Shown in pieces: positions 16,512-25,264 of a stretch of DNA of 48,997 nucleotides. The stretch comes from Nitrospiraceae bacterium UBA6905 (GTDB lineage Bacteria > Nitrospirota > Thermodesulfovibrionia > Thermodesulfovibrionales > UBA6898). The stretch is from the NCBI GenBank assembly GCA_002451165.1, contig DKBH01000007.1:7970-56966 (forward strand). The letters run 5' to 3'. The notes beneath the pieces were generated by a model. That model saw only the letters and a list, made by a program, of their open reading frames with translations. It had not been told where the DNA came from and ran no database searches. The position numbers and the translations under genes were made by a program. Each line of letters starts with the position of its first letter. Positions within the stretch are counted from its first letter, which is position 1.

Positions 16512-17969
16512 TTACCACTCAGGCCTGTAGTTGGGAGCCTCTTTCGTAATAATAACGTCATGGACATGACTTTCCCGAAGGCCAGCATTCGTAATCTGGA
16601 CGAATCGTGCCTTTTTACGGAACGAAACAAGATCCTGAGCCCCGCAATATCCCATGCCAGAGCGGAGACCGCCGAGAAGCTGGTGAGCTGTCTGGGCAAG
16701 AGAGCCCTTGTACGGAACTCTGCCTTCTACACCCTCGGGCACGAGCTTCTGGGTCTCAACGCCTTCCTGCTGATAACGGTCCCTTGCTCCTTGTGCCATG
16801 GCACCGATGGATCCCATCCCGCGATAGACCTTATAGCTTCTCCCTTGGAAGAGGACAATTTCACCCGGTGATTCATCAGTGCCAGCGAAGAGACTACCGA
16901 TCATGACTGAACTGGCACCTGCGGCGAGTGCCTTGGCAATGTCTCCAGAATATTTTATCCCGCCGTCAGCAATAAGCGGTATATTTAGTTTTCCCGCCAC
17001 AGCATGGCAATCCATAATGGCCGTGAGCTGTGGAACTCCTGCACCGGCCACAATCCGTGTGGTGCAGATCGAACCGGGGCCAATGCCTATCTTAATGGCA
17101 TCTGCACCAGCCTTAATAAGGTCTGCCGTTCCCTCAGCGGTGGCAACATTGCCGGCAATCACTTCGATATCGCATTTCTTCTTTATCAATTTCAGCGTCG
17201 ACAGAACAGCTTTCGAATGGCCATGTGCCGTATCAATAACAAGAACATCAACACCGGAATTTATCAGCAGCTCTGCCCTTTCCAGGGTATCTTCCCCTGT
17301 ACCAACGGCAGCTCCGACCATGAGCCTGCCGAGCCTGTCCTTGCATGAGTTCGGATATTTTATACGCTTCTCTATATCCTTGATCGTAATCAGGCCCTTG
17401 AGACGGTATTCCTTATCGACAATAGGAAGCTTTTCGATTTTATACTTGTTTAACAGGTCTTTAGCCTCTTCAAGGGTTGTCCCGATGCCTGCGGTGATGA
17501 GTCGATCCTTGGTCATGATTTCAGAGACTTTTTTGTGCTGCTTCTTCTCAAACCTGAGATCTCTGTTCGTCAGGATACCGACGAGCTTGCCATTTACGGT
17601 TACGGGGACTCCGGATATCTTGTAGCGTTCCATGAGGGCGGTTGCATCAGATACCGGTGCGTCGGGACCGACTGTTATCGGGTCTATGATCATGCCACTT
17701 TCAGACTTCTTCACTTTGTCAACCTCCAGAGCCTGTCTTTCCGGCAGCATGGCCCGGTGCACAATGCCGATACCGCCTTCGCGGGCTATTGCTATCGCCA
17801 TGGAGGCTTCGGTGACCGTATCCATTGCTGACGTGAGGAGAGGCACATTCAGTCGAATTTTTCTGGTGAGGTTGGTACGAATATCAACATCCTTGGGCTG
17901 CACCTCAGATTTTGCCGGAAGCAGTAACACATCGTCAAAGGTAAGTCCGGATTTGATCTTATCAGACAT
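16512..17969 (-). CDS. guaB: inosine-5'-monophosphate dehydrogenase
   Basis: Oxidises IMP to XMP with NAD, the rate-limiting step to guanine nucleotides. The 485-residue protein contains the TIM barrel start (LTFDDVLLLPAKSEV) and two CBS domains inserted at about residues 95-200 (TNRDLRFEKK, KGLITIKDIEKRIKYPN). The catalytic loop is GIGPGSICTTRIVAG, with Cys near residue 300. The IMP-binding MGSIGAMAQGARDRY and the mobile flap with EGVEGRVPYKG follow. I start it at ATG 17969 because AGGAG lies 7 nt upstream; the frame extends eight codons further. Confidence 0.99.
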   Translation of the reverse strand: MSDKIKSGLTFDDVLLLPAKSEVQPKDVDIRTNLTRKIRLNVPLLTSAMDTVTEASMAIAIAREGGIGIVHRAMLPERQALEVDKVKKSESGMIIDPITVGPDAPVSDATALMERYKISGVPVTVNGKLVGILTNRDLRFEKKQHKKVSEIMTKDRLITAGIGTTLEEAKDLLNKYKIEKLPIVDKEYRLKGLITIKDIEKRIKYPNSCKDRLGRLMVGAAVGTGEDTLERAELLINSGVDVLVIDTAHGHSKAVLSTLKLIKKKCDIEVIAGNVATAEGTADLIKAGADAIKIGIGPGSICTTRIVAGAGVPQLTAIMDCHAVAGKLNIPLIADGGIKYSGDIAKALAAGASSVMIGSLFAGTDESPGEIVLFQGRSYKVYRGMGSIGAMAQGARDRYQQEGVETQKLVPEGVEGRVPYKGSLAQTAHQLLGGLRSGMGYCGAQDLVSFRKKARFVQITNAGLRESHVHDVIITKEAPNYRPEW

Positions 17970-17994
17970 GGAGTTCTCCTGAATATTTACCAAA

Positions 17995-18024
17995 ATTCTA
18001 CCACGCTGAGATTTGAGAAAGCAA
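17995..18024 (-). promoter_or_regulatory. probable promoter of guaB-guaA
   Basis: On the minus strand TTGCTT and TAGAAT are separated by 18 nt, about 25 nt upstream of the guaB start. It is a fair match to a housekeeping promoter and the only good one in the short gap. No other regulatory structure was evident. Confidence 0.5.
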
Positions 18025-18124
18025 ACAGGGAAAAAATATCTTGACTTCCCTAATTGTCAGTGAGATATACTTTTTGGCGTATCTTTTGCGATTGCGGGCG
18101 CCGTCAATGGCAGGAAAATGAGCT

Positions 18125-18153
18125 TTGCAGAAACTGCCAGTTATTGCTATAAT
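18125..18153 (+). promoter_or_regulatory. probable promoter of the triheme cytochrome gene
   Basis: TTGCAG and a perfect TATAAT are separated by 17 nt, giving a leader of about 65 nt before the cytochrome ATG. A weaker TTGACT/TATACT pair with a 19-nt spacer lies about 80 bp upstream and could be a second promoter. Confidence 0.65.
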
Positions 18154-18224
18154 GTCGCCGGCAACGTAGAGGCTGATTTTCCATTCAGGAAGCAGAATCT
18201 CAGGAAGAGAAAGGGGGTGAAAAG

Positions 18225-18539
18225 ATGAAGAAGACAGTACTATTTATTGCTCTGCTTGTTATCGTAGCATTCGTAGGCAGCGCTCTGGCAGTGCCTCCCG
18301 GAAAGACGGTAGAGTTCGCGGGCGGTAGCGCAGGCAAGGTTGTATTTGATGGCAAGGCTCATGCAGACAAAGGTCTGAAGTGTAATGACTGCCACACGAA
18401 AATCTTCCCGATGAAGAAGGGTGGTACGTACACGATGGCTGACATGAATGCAGGCAAGAATTGCGGCGAGTGCCATAACGGCACGAAGGCGTTCAAGTCC
18501 AGCGATGCAGCAAACTGTGGCAAGTGCCATAAGAAATAA
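18225..18539 (+). CDS. periplasmic triheme c7-type cytochrome
   Basis: A 104-residue exported electron carrier. A signal peptide (MKKTVLFIALLVIVAFVGSALA) is followed by a small mature domain of about 80 residues with three CxxCH haem-binding sites: CNDCH, CGECH and CGKCH at the very end. Extra histidines (GKAHADKGLKCNDCH) can serve as sixth ligands. Three haems in about 80 residues is the pattern of cytochrome c7/c3-like domains in metal- or sulfur-reducing bacteria. The ribosome binding site GAAAGGGGG is strong and its own promoter and terminator make it monocistronic. It could exchange electrons with the Tat-exported hydrogenase encoded 18 kb away, but that is inference. Confidence 0.93.
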   Translation: MKKTVLFIALLVIVAFVGSALAVPPGKTVEFAGGSAGKVVFDGKAHADKGLKCNDCHTKIFPMKKGGTYTMADMNAGKNCGECHNGTKAFKSSDAANCGKCHKK

Positions 18540-18558
18540 TCTCTGCGGTATCTAATAA

Positions 18559-18594
18559 AAATAGAGCCCCCTGTATGATCAGGGGGCTCTATTT
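18559..18594. terminator. bidirectional intrinsic terminator
   Basis: A perfect 15-bp stem with a 6-nt loop (TATGAT): AAATAGAGCCCCCTG pairs with its exact complement, giving a GC-rich core flanked by A-run and T-run arms. It lies between the convergent cytochrome gene and ilvE and can terminate both. Confidence 0.95.
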
Positions 18595-18610
18595 GATCTG
18601 CCTCTGACCG

Positions 18611-19525
18611 TTAAATCCTGCTCAGCCAGGCCTCGTACTTCTTGTTTTTTCCCTTGACGATATCAAAGAAAATAGACTGAAGTTTCTGGGTTATCTTGCC
18701 GCGGCTGCCGATGCCAATTTGTCTGCCGTCAATCTCCCTAATCGGTGTAACTTCGGCTGCAGTGCCCGTAAGGAATGCCTCATCTGCAATATAGATTTCA
18801 TCGCGGGTAAAGAGCTCCTCATGTACCGGAATCCTATTATCACGAGCAATCGTGATGATGCTGTCCCTGGTGACGCCTTCAAGGATCGTCGTAACAGGAG
18901 TCGTCTTGATCTTGCCGTTTCGTACAATAAAAATATTTTCCCCGCTTCCTTCAGAAACATATCCTTCCGGGTCCAGAAGCAGGGCCTCATCATAGCCGCA
19001 GGCAATGGCCTCTTTTTTCGCAATCTGAGAGTTTACGTAATAGCCGCAGACCTTGGCTCGTGTCATGGATGAGTTCACATGATGCCGGGTGAAGGATGAA
19101 ACTTTTATTTTGATTCCCTTCTCCAGACCTTCATCACCAAGATATGCACCCCAGGGCCAAACAGCGATGGCAACCGAAATCGGGTTTCCCTTGGGATAAA
19201 GCCCCATCGCACCGCACCCGATATAAACCAGTGGTCTGATATAACACTCTCTGAGTTTGTTTGTTCTAACGGTTTTTATAATCGCCTGGCGTATGTCCCG
19301 CTTTGAATAGGGGATCTCGACATTAAAGATATGAGATGAGGCAAACAGCCTGTCAATATGCTCGTCAAGACGGAAAATTGCTGAGCCTTTTTCCGTCCTG
19401 TAGCAACGGATTCCCTCGAATACGCCGAGGCCGTAATGCAGCGTATGTGTGAGGACATGTACTGTTGCCTTGTCCCAATCAACGAGATTCCCATCCATCC
19501 ATATTTTATCTGACTTCTGAATCAT
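18611..19525 (-). CDS. ilvE: branched-chain amino acid aminotransferase
   Basis: A fold type IV PLP aminotransferase for the last step of leucine, isoleucine and valine synthesis. The 304-residue protein begins with the typical IWMDGNLVDWDKATVHVLTHTLHYG and GVFEGIRCY. It has the catalytic Lys region VNSQIAKKEAIACGYDEALLLD near residue 160, EGSGENIFIVRNGKI, and the closing AFLTGTAAEVTPIREIDGR. The length of about 305 is that of the IlvE group I family. There is no clear strong ribosome binding site before the ATG. It converges on the cytochrome gene and lies 56 nt downstream of argS, perhaps in one transcript. Confidence 0.96.
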   Translation of the reverse strand: MIQKSDKIWMDGNLVDWDKATVHVLTHTLHYGLGVFEGIRCYRTEKGSAIFRLDEHIDRLFASSHIFNVEIPYSKRDIRQAIIKTVRTNKLRECYIRPLVYIGCGAMGLYPKGNPISVAIAVWPWGAYLGDEGLEKGIKIKVSSFTRHHVNSSMTRAKVCGYYVNSQIAKKEAIACGYDEALLLDPEGYVSEGSGENIFIVRNGKIKTTPVTTILEGVTRDSIITIARDNRIPVHEELFTRDEIYIADEAFLTGTAAEVTPIREIDGRQIGIGSRGKITQKLQSIFFDIVKGKNKKYEAWLSRI

Positions 19526-19581
19526 TAAAGATTATTTAAACAAGACGGGGAGGACACTGTCAACACAAAATAATCCAGCAG

Positions 19582-21222
19582 TTACATTTTATCCGGCGCG
19601 CTGACCCCGAGAATTGCAAGTGCATCACTGAGCACGATTTTTATGCCCTTGCAGAGGGAAAGACGTGCGCGCGACAGTTCAGCGTCTGCGCCGATGATCC
19701 GGTGGTCATGGTAATAGGTATGAAACATTCCGGCCAGTTCCTGCAGGTAGAACGTTATCCTGTGCGGTTCAAGTGTGCGTGCAGCATTTTCCAGTACCAT
19801 GGGGTAGAGGAGCAGTTTCTTGATCAACCCGAGTTCTGAAGACTCTCCAAGCCGACCCAGGTCCGCGCCTTGTCCTGCTTCGATACCCTGGTCCCGGGCA
19901 TTGGCAAGTATGCTGCTGATCCGTGCATTGGCATACTGCACGTAAAATACGGGATTTTCCGCAGAGGTCGCGGTCACGACATCCAGATCAAAGTCTAGAT
20001 GGCTGTCGGCTTTTCTGGTGAGGAAAATGAACTTGGTGATATCCGCACCGACAAGATCAATTATTTCGCCGAGCGTGACAAAGGTGCCTGCCCGTTTTGA
20101 CATCTGAAACGGTTCTCCCTGCTTCATGAGATTGACCATCTGGACGAGGATGACTTTGAATTTCGTGATATCGTAACCGAACGCCTGCATTACGGACTCG
20201 ATTCTGGGAATATAGCCATGATGGTCCGCGCCCCAGATGTCTACGATGATGTCATATCCTCTTTCAAGTTTATTCTTGTGATACGCGATATCAGAGGCAA
20301 AATAGGTATATTCGCCGTCACGCTTGATGACAACCCTATCCTTGTCATCATTGAACGCTGTTGAGCGGAACCAGAACGCCTGGTCACGTTCATAGATGAG
20401 GCCGTTCTGTTTCAGCGATTCGATTGCATCCCTGACCTCTCCCCGTGAAAATATCTCCTTCTCGCTGACCCAGAAGTCGAACTCTTTAATGCCAAATCGC
20501 CTGAGATCAGTCCTGATCAGCTCGAGCATCCTTGAATAGGTCCATGAGGTGATATCAGCGCCGCATAGGTCAAAAGAAGTCTCCTTATACCCTTCTCCTT
20601 TTTCAGCAAGGAGCGCTACTGCCTCATCATCAATGTATCGGCCCCGGTACCCGTCTTCGGGGAAGCTCACGTCACAACCGAGCAACTGCTGATATCTCGC
20701 ATAAACCGAAAGACCCAGCAGTTTAACCTGCCTTCCAGCATCGTTGATGTAATATTCTCTATCAACCTTGAATCCTGATTCCTCAAGGAGGTTGCAGAGC
20801 GCATTTCCTGCTGCTGCCCCGCGTGCATGGCCGATATGAAGCGGACCGGTGGGGTTTGCACTGACAAATTCGACGAGGACCTTTTTCCCGTTGCCAATAT
20901 TTTCGCGCAGATATGACTTCTCCGCACTGAGCAGTTGTTGCAGCGACGAGTGCAAGTACGATTGTGTAAAAGTGACGTTGATGAACCCTGGACCAGCAAT
21001 CTCTACCTTTTCAAAGATATAGCTTGCTTGCAGTTTGTTTGCGATTTCCTCAGCTATTTTTTTCGGAGGTTTCTTCAGGACTTTTGCAATGCCCATGGCA
21101 AGCGGTGTCGATAAATCGCCGAATGTTTTCTCGCGGGGCACCTCTATCTCAATCGACGGAGGTGATGTAATACAAAGCGCTTCAAGGGTCTTCATCAACA
21201 GGAAAACAACATCTTTTTTCAT
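19582..21222 (-). CDS. argS: arginyl-tRNA synthetase
   Basis: A class I aminoacyl-tRNA synthetase of 546 residues, as usual for ArgRS. It has an N-terminal Add-1 domain (EVPREKTFGDLSTPLAM), the HIGH motif in SANPTGPLHIGHARGAA, the KMSKS-like MSKRAGTFVTLGE near residue 365, and a helical anticodon-binding domain with the C-terminal LSLCKGIKIVLSDALAILGV. The open frame runs on to 21681, but the extra 150 residues lie antisense to the start of ychF and do not resemble the family. ATG 21222 begins MKKDVVFLL and is the plausible start. It is divergent from ychF. Confidence 0.97.
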   Translation of the reverse strand: MKKDVVFLLMKTLEALCITSPPSIEIEVPREKTFGDLSTPLAMGIAKVLKKPPKKIAEEIANKLQASYIFEKVEIAGPGFINVTFTQSYLHSSLQQLLSAEKSYLRENIGNGKKVLVEFVSANPTGPLHIGHARGAAAGNALCNLLEESGFKVDREYYINDAGRQVKLLGLSVYARYQQLLGCDVSFPEDGYRGRYIDDEAVALLAEKGEGYKETSFDLCGADITSWTYSRMLELIRTDLRRFGIKEFDFWVSEKEIFSRGEVRDAIESLKQNGLIYERDQAFWFRSTAFNDDKDRVVIKRDGEYTYFASDIAYHKNKLERGYDIIVDIWGADHHGYIPRIESVMQAFGYDITKFKVILVQMVNLMKQGEPFQMSKRAGTFVTLGEIIDLVGADITKFIFLTRKADSHLDFDLDVVTATSAENPVFYVQYANARISSILANARDQGIEAGQGADLGRLGESSELGLIKKLLLYPMVLENAARTLEPHRITFYLQELAGMFHTYYHDHRIIGADAELSRARLSLCKGIKIVLSDALAILGVSAPDKM

Positions 21223-21390
21223 GGAAGTACAGTGTAAATGCCGTTTCTTCTGAAAGTCAATATTCGGTCGACAGATGGCCAGCTGCTGTCGCATCTTTCC
21301 AAGCTTTTCAAAAGTGACTGCATACAAAATCACAACCAAACGGTATTGTGTATAATATCGAACAGTTATGCGCGAAAGAGGGGATCTTTT

Positions 21391-22476
21391 GTGAAGATAG
21401 CTATCATTGGTCTTGCCAATTCGGGAAAGACTACGATTTTCAATGCGCTTACAGGACAGAATCTGGAAACAACGGTTTATCCGACCGTGAGCGGTGAGCT
21501 GCACAGGGGGATCGTCAAAGTGCCCGATGCGCGCATCGACAGGCTTGCAGAATTCTATAAGCCGAGGAAGATTACTTGCGCGACCGTAGAATACATCGAC
21601 TATATAGGTCTCACAAAAGGCGACATGGATCAGAACCGAAAGGTCTTTGATCTTATTAAGGATGCCGATGCTGTCGTTCATGTAGTTCGGTCTTTTGCGG
21701 ATGAAGTGGTAGCGTATCCGTTCGAATCTCTTGATCCGCGCAGGGATGCTGAAACGCTTGAACTTGAAATGGTCTTTGGCGATCTGGAACTTGTTGACAA
21801 GAGACTGCAGAGAATGGATGAGGGCATGAAGCGCGGAAAAAAACCTGACGAAACGGAGAAGCGGGTACTCCTCAAGTGCAGGGATGCGCTCGAACAGGAA
21901 ATGCCGTTACGGGACATTCCATTTTCTGAGGAGGAAGAAAGAGCCATGCGTCACCTCCAGTTCATGTCCATAAAGCCGGAAGTTATTGCACTGAATATTT
22001 CCGAGGCTGATCTGAACTCTGAAAGAGCTCGCCATCAGCTGACAGAACTTCAGTCCTTCTATCAAGGAAAGCAGGTTACAGTGATAAGCCTCTGCGGTAA
22101 TATAGAAATGGAGATAGCCCAGCTTTCCCCAGACGAGGCCAAATCGTTTCTTGATGACCTTGGCATTGAGGAGCCCGCCCTCAATAAACTGATCCATGTA
22201 TCCTACGAACTGCTCGGACTCATCTCTTTTCTGACATGCGGCGAGGATGAGGTGCGGGCATGGACGATCAGAAGAGGCATAGATGCGCAGCATGCAGCGG
22301 GAAAGATACATTCAGACATTGAACGTGGTTTTATCCGTGCCGAGGTTGTTTCATTTGACGATTTTGTATCATTGGGCGGCATGGCGGGAGCGCGGGAGAA
22401 AGGACAGCTCAGGCTTGAAGGTAAATTGTACGAGGTCCGGGATGGGGACATCATAAATTTCAGATTTAATGTGTGA
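21391..22476 (+). CDS. ychF: redox-regulated ATPase/GTPase YchF
   Basis: An Obg-family P-loop NTPase that binds ribosomes and prefers ATP in studied members. The 361-residue protein starts with the G1 motif in IAIIGLANSGKTTIFNALTG, then YPTVSGE (switch I), IDYIGL in place of DxAGL for G3, and a C-terminal TGS/DUF933 domain (FLTCGEDEVRAWTIRRG and YEVRDGDIINFRFNV). The normal YchF G3 reads DIAGLVKGA; here it is YIDYIGLTKGD, so this is a YchF-like branch. The GTG at 21391 is preceded by AGAGGGG; an upstream open extension is not family-like. Confidence 0.92.
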   Translation: MKIAIIGLANSGKTTIFNALTGQNLETTVYPTVSGELHRGIVKVPDARIDRLAEFYKPRKITCATVEYIDYIGLTKGDMDQNRKVFDLIKDADAVVHVVRSFADEVVAYPFESLDPRRDAETLELEMVFGDLELVDKRLQRMDEGMKRGKKPDETEKRVLLKCRDALEQEMPLRDIPFSEEEERAMRHLQFMSIKPEVIALNISEADLNSERARHQLTELQSFYQGKQVTVISLCGNIEMEIAQLSPDEAKSFLDDLGIEEPALNKLIHVSYELLGLISFLTCGEDEVRAWTIRRGIDAQHAAGKIHSDIERGFIRAEVVSFDDFVSLGGMAGAREKGQLRLEGKLYEVRDGDIINFRFNV

Positions 22477-22542
22477 TGATTTAAGGGCTTGTACTTTTAG
22501 CAGTCTTTAATACATAGTGAATAGTAATCTTTAGAACGGCAT

Positions 22543-22911
22543 ATGAGATCAGATGAGATATTCAGAATGAGCCTTCATGTGATGAATCGGCTTCTGGGGC
22601 AGGATGGCGTAGCCGATGCCATGAAGAGGGCGCGCGGCAGGGATGGAGAAACAAATGCTGCACTGCTCGACACCTACCGGGTGCAGATCAACGACATGGT
22701 GCGGTCGATAGTCGAAGCGGGAGACGCCGACGGCGTGATTCGTGAAGCATCGGTCGACCTCAGGGATGCCCTGGTCATGAGGTATTTTAAAAACAGAGAC
22801 ATGTTTATGCAGACTTTCCCTGACGGTATCGAGGGTGTCGATCCCGATCCTGCTGCAATATGGGGAGCGATCATGATTTCGCCGCAGGATGAAATAGAAC
22901 ACTCTGGCTGA
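22543..22911 (+). CDS. conserved hypothetical protein
   Basis: A 122-residue soluble, mostly helical protein that I do not recognise. It carries a leading RSDEIFRMSLHVMNRLLGQDG, two charged helices (QINDMVRSIVEAGDADGVI and ASVDLRDALVMRYFKNRDMF) and an acidic tail (DGIEGVDPDPAA). There are no cysteines, signal peptide or membrane segment. The ATG at 22543 has a poor ribosome binding site. It sits between ychF and a second unknown gene, with the RNase E/G gene after that, all on one strand and closely spaced, so it is probably co-expressed with the RNase. Confidence 0.6.
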   Translation: MRSDEIFRMSLHVMNRLLGQDGVADAMKRARGRDGETNAALLDTYRVQINDMVRSIVEAGDADGVIREASVDLRDALVMRYFKNRDMFMQTFPDGIEGVDPDPAAIWGAIMISPQDEIEHSG

Positions 22912-22934
22912 ATCCCGGGCTCTGCTCGGAAAAT

Positions 22935-23252
22935 ATGGTCATGGATGAGATAGAGGAGATTATTCGGAAATATGGCCTTGAGGAAGACCTGGAACATGTG
23001 ATCATCCCGTTTCGCGGTGAAGACGGCAGCAAGAAGCGCTGTTTCTTGCTGAAGCGGCGATACCTCCGCATCGTGTTCGAAGAGGACCATTTCCATGATT
23101 ATCCGCTGGAAGAGGTTATAGAGGCTACGGTTTTGTATCCTTTCATGCCGCTGCGGGAATCGATTTTACTCGTGCACCGGGAATCCATGACGCAGCATGC
23201 CGAAGATAATATGGAACTACGAGGTGAAGGTGAAGAAGAGAATACTCATTAA
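22935..23252 (+). CDS. conserved hypothetical protein upstream of RNase E/G
   Basis: A 105-residue acidic soluble protein of unknown function. It has an alternation of helix (MDEIEEIIRKYGLEEDLEHV) and strands (CFLLKRRYLRIVFEEDHF), then PLEEVIEATVLYPFMPL. Its end overlaps the first codons of the RNase gene by about 20-55 nt depending on the RNase start, so the two are translationally coupled. The Met at residue 3 is an equally plausible start. Confidence 0.55.
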   Translation: MVMDEIEEIIRKYGLEEDLEHVIIPFRGEDGSKKRCFLLKRRYLRIVFEEDHFHDYPLEEVIEATVLYPFMPLRESILLVHRESMTQHAEDNMELRGEGEEENTH

Positions 23253-24978
23253 CGCAGTGAATCCTGAGGAGAAACGTGTCGCCATCGTCACGGGTGAGAC
23301 GCTCATGGACTTCTATGTAGAGACGGCTGGCAAGGAGCATCTCAAGGGAAATATCTATAAGGCTAAAGTTGCACGGGTAGAGCCGGGTCTCCAGGCTGCT
23401 TTTGTAGACTTTGGGCAGAAAAAGCATGGGTTCCTGCAGCTTCGCGAGATCAAGCCGGAGTTTTATCAGCATAAGCTTGAGGGTGGCAAGCGAGCCAGGA
23501 TACAGGATGTGATATCTAAGGGCCATGAGTTAATTGTCCAGGTCGAAAAAGATGAGCGTGACACAAAAGGTGCCAGCCTGACGACCTATATTTCAATACC
23601 CGGACGGTATATCGTGATGATGCCGGGACAGGAAAAGGTTGGTGTCTCACGCAAGATCGAAGATCGAGAGGACAGGGGTAGGCTGAAGGAGATTTTCAGT
23701 TCGTTGAAACTGCCGAAGAAGATGGGGTTTATACTGAGAACGGCGGGGAGCGATAAGACAGAAGAGGACCTTAATAACGACCTCAAGTATCTTACGAAAC
23801 TCTGGAGTAAAATTCAGACTGAATCAAAAAAGGCGCACGCTCCGGCACTGATATATAAAGAGCAGGACTTTGCGGTCAAGACCGTGCGTGACTATCTCAC
23901 GTCTGACGTGGTCGAGGTATTGATCGATGATCCTGAAGCGTTCAAGAAGACCAAAGAATTTCTCAAAAAAACTATTCCCTGGAGAAAGATTAATATTACC
24001 CTCTACAAGGAAAAAAAACCGATATTCGAAAAAAATCGCATCGAGGAGCAGATTGCCAAGGTCTACGAACGTTACGTATATCTCCCGTCCCGGGGGTATG
24101 TCGTCATTGACAAGACCGAGGCGCTTACTGCCATTGATGTCAACTCAGGCAGGTCGCGGAAAGAAGAGCATATCGAAGCAACAGCTCTCAGGACGAACCT
24201 TGAAGCTGCAGACGAGATAGCCCGCCAGCTCAGGCTTCGTGATTTGGGAGGGCTGATTGTGATCGATTTTATAGATATGGAATCTTCGAAGAACAGACGC
24301 GAGGTCGAACAGCGCCTGCGGGACGCGATGAGTTCGGACAAGGCCCACTTTGAGATGACGACAATCTCTAAGTTCGGCATTATTGAAATGACGCGGGAGC
24401 GCATGCGGCCCGCATATCTTGAATCGATTCAGCGTAAATGCGATCTTTGTGCCGGGACCGGCGTTATTAAGAGCGCTGAGATGGTAGCGGTCAGCGCTCT
24501 GCGAGAGATTCACGTCTATGCGACTAAAGAAGGCGTCAAGGGCATTATCTGCCGTCTTCCAGTGGAGAGCATGAATTATATGATCAACACCTGGAGAAAG
24601 CAAATATCTGATACGGAAAAAGAGTTTAGCGTTTCCATAACCCTTATTGCTGATCCAGGTCTCCTGCCGGGACAGTATAAGATCGAATCTGCGCATCCTG
24701 CGGAGAAGGAAAAGACACGTACGGAACAGCGCCCTCACAAGCAGACACTATACCGGCAGGAACAGCAGCCAGAAACGACGAGAACGGAAGAGATTTCCGA
24801 GCATTCTGCACAAGACGCAGGAACTGTTCCCGCCACACCACAGGAGCAGAAACGGCGGAAAAAATGGAGGCCGAGAAGAGGAAAGAGGACCAACCGAAGC
24901 GAAGAATCTGTCGCTCAGACGCCCACTGAATCAGCTGATGAACAAACCCTGACCGATCCGATCCAGGAAGGGATATGA
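23197..24978 (+). CDS. rng: ribonuclease E/G family protein
   Basis: An endoribonuclease of RNA processing and decay. Residues 35-125 form an S1-like domain (LKGNIYKAKVARVEPGLQAAFVDFG). The RNase H-like/DNase I-like catalytic core follows, with TAIDVNSGR near residue 310 and LIVIDFIDM near 350 supplying the metal-binding aspartates. A Zn-link CDLCAGTG near residue 420 follows. The last 95 residues (after about 500) are a disordered, Gln- and Arg-rich tail with KRRKKWRPRRGKRTNR, suggesting RNA binding. E. coli RNase G lacks such a tail, while RNase E has a longer one. The start could be ATG 23197 or GTG 23230; neither has a clearly better ribosome binding site. Confidence 0.93.
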   Translation: MPKIIWNYEVKVKKRILINAVNPEEKRVAIVTGETLMDFYVETAGKEHLKGNIYKAKVARVEPGLQAAFVDFGQKKHGFLQLREIKPEFYQHKLEGGKRARIQDVISKGHELIVQVEKDERDTKGASLTTYISIPGRYIVMMPGQEKVGVSRKIEDREDRGRLKEIFSSLKLPKKMGFILRTAGSDKTEEDLNNDLKYLTKLWSKIQTESKKAHAPALIYKEQDFAVKTVRDYLTSDVVEVLIDDPEAFKKTKEFLKKTIPWRKINITLYKEKKPIFEKNRIEEQIAKVYERYVYLPSRGYVVIDKTEALTAIDVNSGRSRKEEHIEATALRTNLEAADEIARQLRLRDLGGLIVIDFIDMESSKNRREVEQRLRDAMSSDKAHFEMTTISKFGIIEMTRERMRPAYLESIQRKCDLCAGTGVIKSAEMVAVSALREIHVYATKEGVKGIICRLPVESMNYMINTWRKQISDTEKEFSVSITLIADPGLLPGQYKIESAHPAEKEKTRTEQRPHKQTLYRQEQQPETTRTEEISEHSAQDAGTVPATPQEQKRRKKWRPRRGKRTNRSEESVAQTPTESADEQTLTDPIQEGI

Positions 24979-25264
24979 CCGTCATTTCCTCGTGATTCTT
25001 GCCTACTTTTTGTTGCTTGTCGTGGCAGTTTCCTGTAGTCTTCAACAAAAATACATCACTACTTTGCAACATTAGGAAAGTCGATGTTCGGCCCCTGGTT
25101 GCCGAAATGATCATTACGCTTGTGATATTGCCCGACCGGGTGTGCCCGCCTAGCTAAAAGCCGTGATAAGTGCAGTGACGACATGAGCGGACATTGCCGA
25201 TGGCATCAAGAGACAAAAGACAAGCATCGTTTAAAATGAAAAACTAGCTGGACAGTTCAAGGGA
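24979..25264. other. intergenic gap between convergent rng and proS
   Basis: A 286-bp gap with frequent stops in all frames. No convincing terminator hairpin, promoter pair or gene fragment was seen, although the two flanking genes converge here. Confidence 0.6.

Noticed and set aside
21223..21681. N-terminal extension of argS
   Set aside because: The extra 153 residues are antisense to the start of ychF, do not resemble ArgRS, and ATG 21222 gives the family N-terminus.
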